Shown here piece after piece: positions 58,193 to 64,000 of a stretch of DNA of 64,000 nucleotides. The position numbers and the translations under genes are program-made. A model generated the notes under the pieces. That model was not told where the DNA came from. It worked only from the letters and a program-made list of their open reading frames with translations, and searched no databases. This DNA is from Hysterangium stoloniferum (Eukaryota; Basidiomycota; Agaricomycetes; Hysterangiales; Hysterangiaceae). The stretch spans positions 1,426,001 to 1,490,000 of the forward strand of contig WHVD01000007.1 in NCBI GenBank assembly GCA_015178975.1, written 5' to 3'. Within the stretch, counting starts at the first letter, position 1, and every line of letters begins with the position of its first letter.

Positions 58193-58411
58193 TGTTAAGT
58201 GTGGGGCTTGGGTAGGTCTCCAGGGGAAACCTTGTGGAAGTTCTGGGGAAGGACTTGGCTTCAGCTTATGTGCTGTGCCCTTGCAAGATCATGTTGTCCA
58301 ACTTCAGACAGGAGTGAATGGGAAACCTGTGGGTTCTGAGAATATGCTGAGGCAATACTCAGATGAAGCCAAGTTGATTTTCTGATTGGATTGTATGTAC
58401 AGATAACTTGG
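58193..58411 (+). repeat. LTR fragment, family D
   Basis: TGTTAAGTGTGGGGCTTGGG, core at 58249-58285. Runs up to the duplication boundary. Confidence 0.5.
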
Positions 58412-58806
58412 AATTAATGTTTTGTTTGTAATCTTTCTTTGTCAATGATTTTATGTTTTCTCATAATGTGATGGTCATAATATTTGACAAGCCTGGAATG
58501 CTCTGGGACCATGTACCTACTAATAATCTGTATTAGACTGACAAGGTTACTGTCCCCACAGAATATGAATGATTGCTTCACAGTGGTGGTTCAATTGACA
58601 CTGGAGGACTATGTACATACATATATTGGACATTCTGTATTAGTTGCAGACATGCCTTGGAATGTTTCCCTATTTCCCTGTTGCAAACCAGGCCATAAAT
58701 ATAGCATTGCAACAGGAGGCAGTGTCAGGAGAGCATCCAGACAGAGAAAATAAGGAAAATGTTGCCTGATTGTAAGTGTTTATACTCACCAGAGGAAGTG
58801 GTGCAA

Positions 58807-59487
58807 TGTTAAGATCTAAGCTGTGAAAAGGGGAAAAGCTCTAGTTGCAGGGCTGATGATAGGAAATGAGCTAATTGGGGAGCTGAGGATAGAGATTGTA
58901 CCAGTTGGGAGGTCCAACTCTATAAATGTAGTGGAGCTTGGCTTCAACTTATGTGGCACACCCTTGCAATGAATGAGAATCAACACTTAGCTTAGTCAAC
59001 TGGAGGGCCAAATCACTAAGAGTCAAAGGGTAGAGGGCTGCAGCTTGCTGAAGACCACTTGTTAAGGGTATATCAGAGAGAAGGAAAGTGAGAGACTAAG
59101 AAGGGCTAATCTCAGTCAATTTTTGAACTAAAGAGTTGTAGTATACATGGAAGGATCTTTATACTATGTTGAGATGGGTGATCAGAAGGCCAATCAAAGA
59201 AGCAAGGTGTGGGATGGATCACAGAGAGGTGATGAAGAGGTGGAGGGAGATAGAGACTAATATATGATACTAAGAAAACCATACTAGGTGGAAAATAAAA
59301 CATACATGAAGATGGAAAACTGAGGAATGGTTGGAGCAGAGATGGAACAGGATGGGAGTATACTATAAGTGAGTATCAGTGGTGTTGTGAGAGGCAATGG
59401 CATGAGTAGGGGTTCCAATAATGAGAAGACAAGGGTTTTCTTGTAAGGAACAAGTCACCGGGGTCCACAAACAATGGGATCCTAACA
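58807..59487 (+). mobile_element. Solo LTR, family E (681 bp)
   Basis: TGTTAAGATCTAAGC...GGGATCCTAACA, perfect TSD TGCAA (58802-58806, 59488-59492). The left arm has the empty site (near 20625). Shared core, degraded, at 58928-58960. Confidence 0.9.
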
Positions 59488-60895
59488 TGCAATCACCTCA
59501 GCTTTGGGAATGTTTATACTACTTTTTATATTAAACTATTTGAAAGTCATATAATGATGATGAGCCTCCTCTATTGTTAATCCCACTTCCCTGATTGAAG
59601 CTCCTTTGCTTTGATCCTCACCCATCAAATACAAAATTATGGTAGCTCAAGCAAAGGAGCTCTCATTTTAATGCTTGGATCCTTTTTAAAAAAAATAAGA
59701 ATAAGCAAACAGGGATATCTGATTGATTATGCACCTGTAGGTTGTTTTTGAAGAAGTGTAAGCTCTATGCCAGATTTAAAAGAATAGATTCAGCAGGAGT
59801 CAAGTACCTCACTCAAGTTGTGGAAAGTTCTATGTCATACTTCTTCTTCCAATATTTGGGGTGTGTTCAGGGTGAACCTATTAATTAATTGACTTTTCTC
59901 TGAACAACAGCTTCACTTTTTTGCTGCTGTTGTCAAAGAAAATAACTTGCAACAATCCTTGTGAACCATCCACTGAAGGCACTATTTTGAACTGGTGATG
60001 TTGTGAGACCAGGCCCAAAACTTGATGGATTTCCTTGACTTGAAACAGAAGTGTGTGGTTATGGTGGAAATCCTACATTTTGACACCAAGAACATTATAC
60101 CCTTTTTACTGAAGTATCAGGCAGCCATGCAGACACAAAATCGGTCCTATTAATTTGGGATGGTGGAAATGACTACCTTACTTTGTTCCAAAGCTCCAAT
60201 TATGTTGTTTGTTGTGTTTAGCGTGATTTTCTGCATACAGAAGGTTAAATTCGGTTAGCACATACTCTTCTGGTCCTGATCCTGTTGTAAGGTAGGCGTC
60301 ACTTTAGTTTGGCACCTGTTTATGTAAGCAAAAAAGTGACCTGCTCGCATTCCTTTCTGTGCTTCCACAACATAGATAATCTGTAATTAAAGCCCAGGGA
60401 AGTGGAGTTGGGATCCATTCCTCCAGTTCTCAGGTTTAAAACTTGAAAAATAATTCACCCTTGCCAAGTAGTAGGACTTACAAATTTTGACTTTTTTTTT
60501 TGAGTCTCTGAATGCTTAAAATGCATTTCCATGTGATTCTGAGATTTTCAAAATTTCGACAGTGTCAGTATTGGCTGCTTACATAATCATCATGTGATAT
60601 ATTGGGGAGCCTTGTTTTAAGGACCTAAAAGTGGGAAAACTGTATTAAATTCAAATATATGTACCTATATTACTTACATAAAAATTCTCCTAAGAAAAAG
60701 AGGGTATAGTTGCACATGTACTTGTGCAGTAAGCTGTGCACTTGATCACAGGCCACATTACATAAGCAGCACAGTAGCAAACATGCAGTTGCACAGCTCT
60801 ACTACCATGCCTCAGAGGTCTAAAGCTGCACAATCTCACATCAAAAACCTTGGATCCAAGGCACAAAAAAAGCCCTCAGTGACAATCAAGGATGT

Positions 60896-62556
60896 TGTTA
60901 CAACCGGAATTCCCACCGGACTCTGGGCACTAACTTATACGCACCCACACCCTATACGCACCAATTGTCAGTTTACTGAAATTCCCGCTGGACTCCGTAC
61001 ATCAGACTTGTCTACGTTTGACTTTGTTATGTTGTGTATCAGTCACCGGAATACCCACCGGACTCCGTCCCTGTCTATGTCTGACCTCATCCCACACATC
61101 AGTCACTGGACCCCACTCGGAAAACCTGTCATCCCTCTAACAGAGCCCTGTTCCCGTTTTAGTCAAATGACCTGTCATGATTTGGACTCTGCTCCGGCTC
61201 CATTTCCCATTATGGTTTATGATTTGTCACGATTCGGACTCCGCTCCGTTCCATCCCATTCCTAACACCAAATTTGGTGTTTACTATTCTTGTTTTATGT
61301 TTTGCTAGTTTCGCTTCATTATTACTGGATTTGGTATGTCATTCATTCCACAGTCTATATAGTCTGGCAGATGTTGTACATACAATCCAGTCAGAAAATC
61401 AGCTTAGATTCCCCCCAGTAATCTAATACATTTTCCACTCTGAACTCCTACTTGAATTACACTGCTCATGCTAGTCAGAGCCCACATGTTACGACCAGAC
61501 AATCCCGCCGGACTCTGGGCACTAACCCGTACACCCCCACACGCTACAAGCACCAATCGTCTGTTTATAGGATTTCCTGCCCGGACTCCATTACGTCAAG
61601 ACTAGTTACGTTCGACCTCATTACGACACATCAGTCACTGGACTTCCCCCAGACTCCATCTCTGTCTATGTCCATCTTCATCCCACGCATCAGTCACTGG
61701 ACCCCGCTTAGAATCCCGTCACCGCTCTAATTGAGCCTTGTTTTCGTTTTAGTCAAATGACCTGTCATGATTTAGGACTCTGCTCCCGCTCTGTTTCCCA
61801 TTATGGGTTATGCTTTGTCACGATTTGGACTCCACTCCGTTCCGTTCCGTTCCTAACACCAATTTGGTGTTTACTATTCCCGTTTTATGTTTTGTTAGTT
61901 TCGTTTCGTTATTACTGGATTTGGTATGTCATTCACTCCATGGTCTATATAAACTGGCAGATGTTGTACATACAATCCAGTCAGAAAATTAGCTTAGATT
62001 CCCCCCAGTAATCTAATAACATTTTCCACTCTAAAACCTCACTTGATTCACATCGCTCACACTAGTCGGAGCCACAGGCTCTGGCACATCTATCTCTCTC
62101 AACCAACTCGACTCATGACCCACAACCTCCGACTTACGACCCACGACCCCCGACTTATGACCTACGACCCACAAACCCCACCCAGGCTCCCCGGGATTCC
62201 CGTCCGTCCATTTGAAATTGGACAATACGATCTAGCGAGGGCGCAGCCTATAAGCTGAAGCCAAGTCCTACTGGATATCCTGTGGGTTTCTCTGGAGACC
62301 TGGCCTGTGTGTGTATCCTAACACCACAGGCTCCAGCACATCTATCTCTCTTATTTATCTCGACCCCTGACCTCTCGACCCACGACCTCTGACCTACGAC
62401 CCCTCAACCCACGAACCCGGACTCCCCAGGATTCCTGTCTGCCTGTCTGAAATTGGACAACACAATCTCGTGAGGGTGCAGCCTATAAGCTGAAGCCAAG
62501 TCTTACCAGATATTCCGTGGGTTTCTTTGGAAACCCACCATGTACGTACCCTAACA
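60896..62556 (+). mobile_element. Solo LTR, family A, outer copy
   Basis: TGTTACAACCGG...GTACCCTAACA, perfect TSD GATGT (60891-60895, 62557-62561). Net length about 819 bp without the inner copy. Confidence 0.92.
61487..62323 (+). mobile_element. Solo LTR, family A, inner copy (837 bp)
   Basis: TGTTACGACCAG...GTGTATCCTAACA, perfect TSD CCACA (61482-61486, 62324-62328). Same family and orientation as the LTR it entered. Confidence 0.92.
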
Positions 62557-63169
62557 GATGTCCCAGATGATGATGACTTCAATTGCAAACCAGTTTCTCT
62601 CAATTTAGATCAAAGCAATGAAAGGATGTATGAGGAAGCATTTATTGTGGATGAAGAAGATGGATCTTTCACCTTGGTGGGCTTTCTTGATGACTTTGAG
62701 AGAAAGAACCTCTACCAGATCTTGCTCATGATTTGGACTCAGATGATGAAAATGATGAAAATCCTAGAGAGTATTACCCAGAGATTCAAGAACTCTCTGT
62801 ATAGTGACCCTCCAATTCATTTTTTGACTTCATAATAAATTTTTCAAAAATTTGATTCACAAATTTGGCCACTCTTGGCGCTTAGTAATATGATTACATA
62901 AGGTGCTGAACTAAAGCGACGCCTACCTTACGGAAGAAGGTTAGAGCCTAAACACACGTGACCACTGACCTTGCCAAAGTACTCAGACTTGCTGGGGGTA
63001 AGTACGGATGGTTATGGCAATGTTTGCTGCGCATTACTCTGTAAGCGGAAAAGGCGAGAGAAATGAAAGACAAAGTGACAGATGTGGTTCCCGAGCTCTT
63101 CTGAAGTTCTAGCGGCTCGCTTAGCTCGATTTAGACGGTATGTCAAGGTTCGAGGGGACAGATAACAGT

Positions 63170-63240
63170 CCTCTTCTAAACCTTTCCCCCACCCTCTTCT
63201 AACCCTTTCCCCCACCCACTTCTAACCCTTTCCCCCCACT
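63170..63240 (-). repeat. 23-bp minisatellite, 3 units (right arm)
   Basis: Same unit as 19334-19590, on the opposite strand, with only three copies. Confidence 0.88.
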
Positions 63241-63450
63241 ATGTCAACACCACCGTCCTCTGTTCCCCAGATGAACAAAATATTTCAGTATGTCGGCAGA
63301 TTTTACTTCAACACCTTTACTTATCCTTTCACCTCAGTCACCGCAACATCGAAGGAGAGGTTGATCTCCCCCAATCACCAACGTTCCGCACCCTGAGTCT
63401 CGGAGAGACACAGGAACATCAACAGCAGTGAGAGATTAATCTCAAAGATT

Positions 63451-63657
63451 TTGTTGGCTTACCCACAGGCCTACAGGGTTGGTACAGGTCCCAACTTGGA
63501 AGGTGTCCCAGCAACTGGCGGGACTAAGTCTACCTCGCCTCCTCTCTCAAGGATTCGCCGCCTGCGATTTTTTTTTTTCCCCGATGAATCCGACAGTGAA
63601 GAGGAGTCAGTATCAACGTGTGTATATGATACGACAAAGCTGAATTTTTCGCCTTAA
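63451..63657 (+). CDS. Putative terminal exon, duplicated (copy R)
   Basis: Copy of 18916-19122. Two amino-acid changes (S to G in RVGTSPN, P to L in IRRPRF). The T-run is 11 plus CCCC instead of 12 plus CCC, leaving the frame intact. Confidence 0.45.
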   Translation: MLAYPQAYRVGTGPNLEGVPATGGTKSTSPPLSRIRRLRFFFFPDESDSEEESVSTCVYDTTKLNFSP

Positions 63658-64000
63658 TAGCGTAGCATTGCCGAGTGGCTTAGGAAATCAAATACCAGCC
63701 AGCTGCAGCACAGCACCCCTCATTTTTCCCTCTCGGATGATCGATTCCGCTTCTAGCACCGACGTTGACCATAGGCGTACGATTCTTAAAGTGAAAAAGT
63801 CCCTGAATCTGTAAGGATGAAAACATTATGATGATGCGTAATGTGGACTGAAAATATATAACGTTAGGTACAGGGATTTTACCAAAGACGCTACGGCATT
63901 CAACCTACACGTTGAAATAGCAGATTGGAAAGAGATCTGCACCGCACTGGTTAATATGAGTGGAACGTGTGGGAACTCTCATGACGGGGAGATGAAAAAG

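Larger units (their letters stand above)
60290..62928 (+). mobile_element. DNA transposon with TA target, carrying nested LTRs
   Basis: TIRs AGGTAGGCGTCACTTTAGTT and the inverse of AGGTAGGCGTCGCTTTAGTT, TA at 60288-60289 and 62929-62930; the left duplication arm has the empty site at 19834. Net length about 973 bp. ORF start at 60807 (MPQRSKAAQSHIKNLGSKAQ) continues across the LTR insertion as VPDDDDFNCKPVSLNLDQ and DEEDGSFTLVGFLDDFERK, then a frameshift into an acidic tail. No DDE core, so it is a deletion derivative that needs a transposase in trans. Confidence 0.8.
58412..64000 (-). repeat. Inverted segmental duplication, right arm
   Basis: Reverse complement of 18573-22607; runs off the window. 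The outer part (62929-64000) is about 99 % identical to its partner, with a few differences, some CpG to CpA. The inner part (59490-60289) is only about 90-93 % identical by eye, with many C to T and G to A changes. Arm-specific insertions: an LTR (58807-59487) and a nested DNA transposon (60290-62928). Confidence 0.9.

Noticed and set aside
60783..61265. 160-aa ORF read as one protein
   Set aside because: Only the first part (from 60807 to 60895) belongs to the DNA transposon; the rest is LTR sequence.
63660..63725. tRNA-like start (GCCGAGTGGCTTAGG) in both duplication arms
   Set aside because: It has an A-box-like word but no acceptor pairing or T-arm; not a tRNA.

Overview
The window is a repeat-rich segment of a filamentous fungal genome, most likely an Agaricomycete (Basidiomycota). 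The evidence is short GT-AG introns of about 50-70 nt, a DUF6533-type multi-pass membrane gene (a family known mainly from Agaricomycetes), chromodomain-bearing Ty3/Gypsy elements with basidiomycete-type pol sequences, and fungal Tc1-like and Copia elements. I cannot name a species. All identifications come from reading the sequence; no database search was run.

Layout. 0.1-3.0 kb: decayed Gypsy-1 (minus strand) carrying a solo LTR. 3.3-4.6 kb: a 271-bp LTR-like repeat and two tRNA-like sequences, one probably the head of a SINE. 4.86-7.18 kb: Tc1-1, split by a solo LTR. 7.46-8.34 kb: solo LTR of family A. 8.88-9.25 kb: foldback MITE. 9.6-17.15 kb: CpG-richer host sequence with minus-strand exon-like ORFs, interrupted by a young Copia-1 (11622-16955, TSD TACCG). 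17.9-18.57 kb: a 225-aa minus-strand gene. 18.57-22.6 kb: left arm of a large inverted duplication, with Tc1-2 inside it. 23.9-38.9 kb: an intron-containing gene (coiled coil plus Cys cluster) split by Gypsy-2 (25299-38684, TSD GAGGG), which is itself split by Gypsy-3 (30939-36731, TSD CAAAT) and a family-B solo LTR. 38.9-40.2 kb: foldback MITE split by a family-C LTR. 40.4-43.1 kb: Gypsy-4 remnant split by two head-to-head LTRs. 43.1-50.5 kb: a genic island with a DUF6533 gene, a Ser-rich gene and a retroposon with a 15-bp TSD. 50.5-58.1 kb: 271-bp repeat, foldback MITE, and Copia-2 remnant split by LTRs that contain Tc1-3 and an expanded minisatellite. 58.4-64.0 kb: right arm of the inverted duplication, containing a solo LTR and a DNA transposon holding an LTR within an LTR.

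At least twelve insertions have readable target-site duplications, so their order can be reconstructed. Nearly all in-frame stops in Gypsy-2 and Gypsy-3 are TGA at positions where Arg is expected, as CpG deamination of CGA would produce. The observations I rate highest are the inverted duplication with unequal divergence, a short core shared by otherwise different LTR families, the antisense Cys-cluster ORF inside Gypsy-2, inverted repeats nested within the Tc1 TIRs, and the very young but defective Copia-1.
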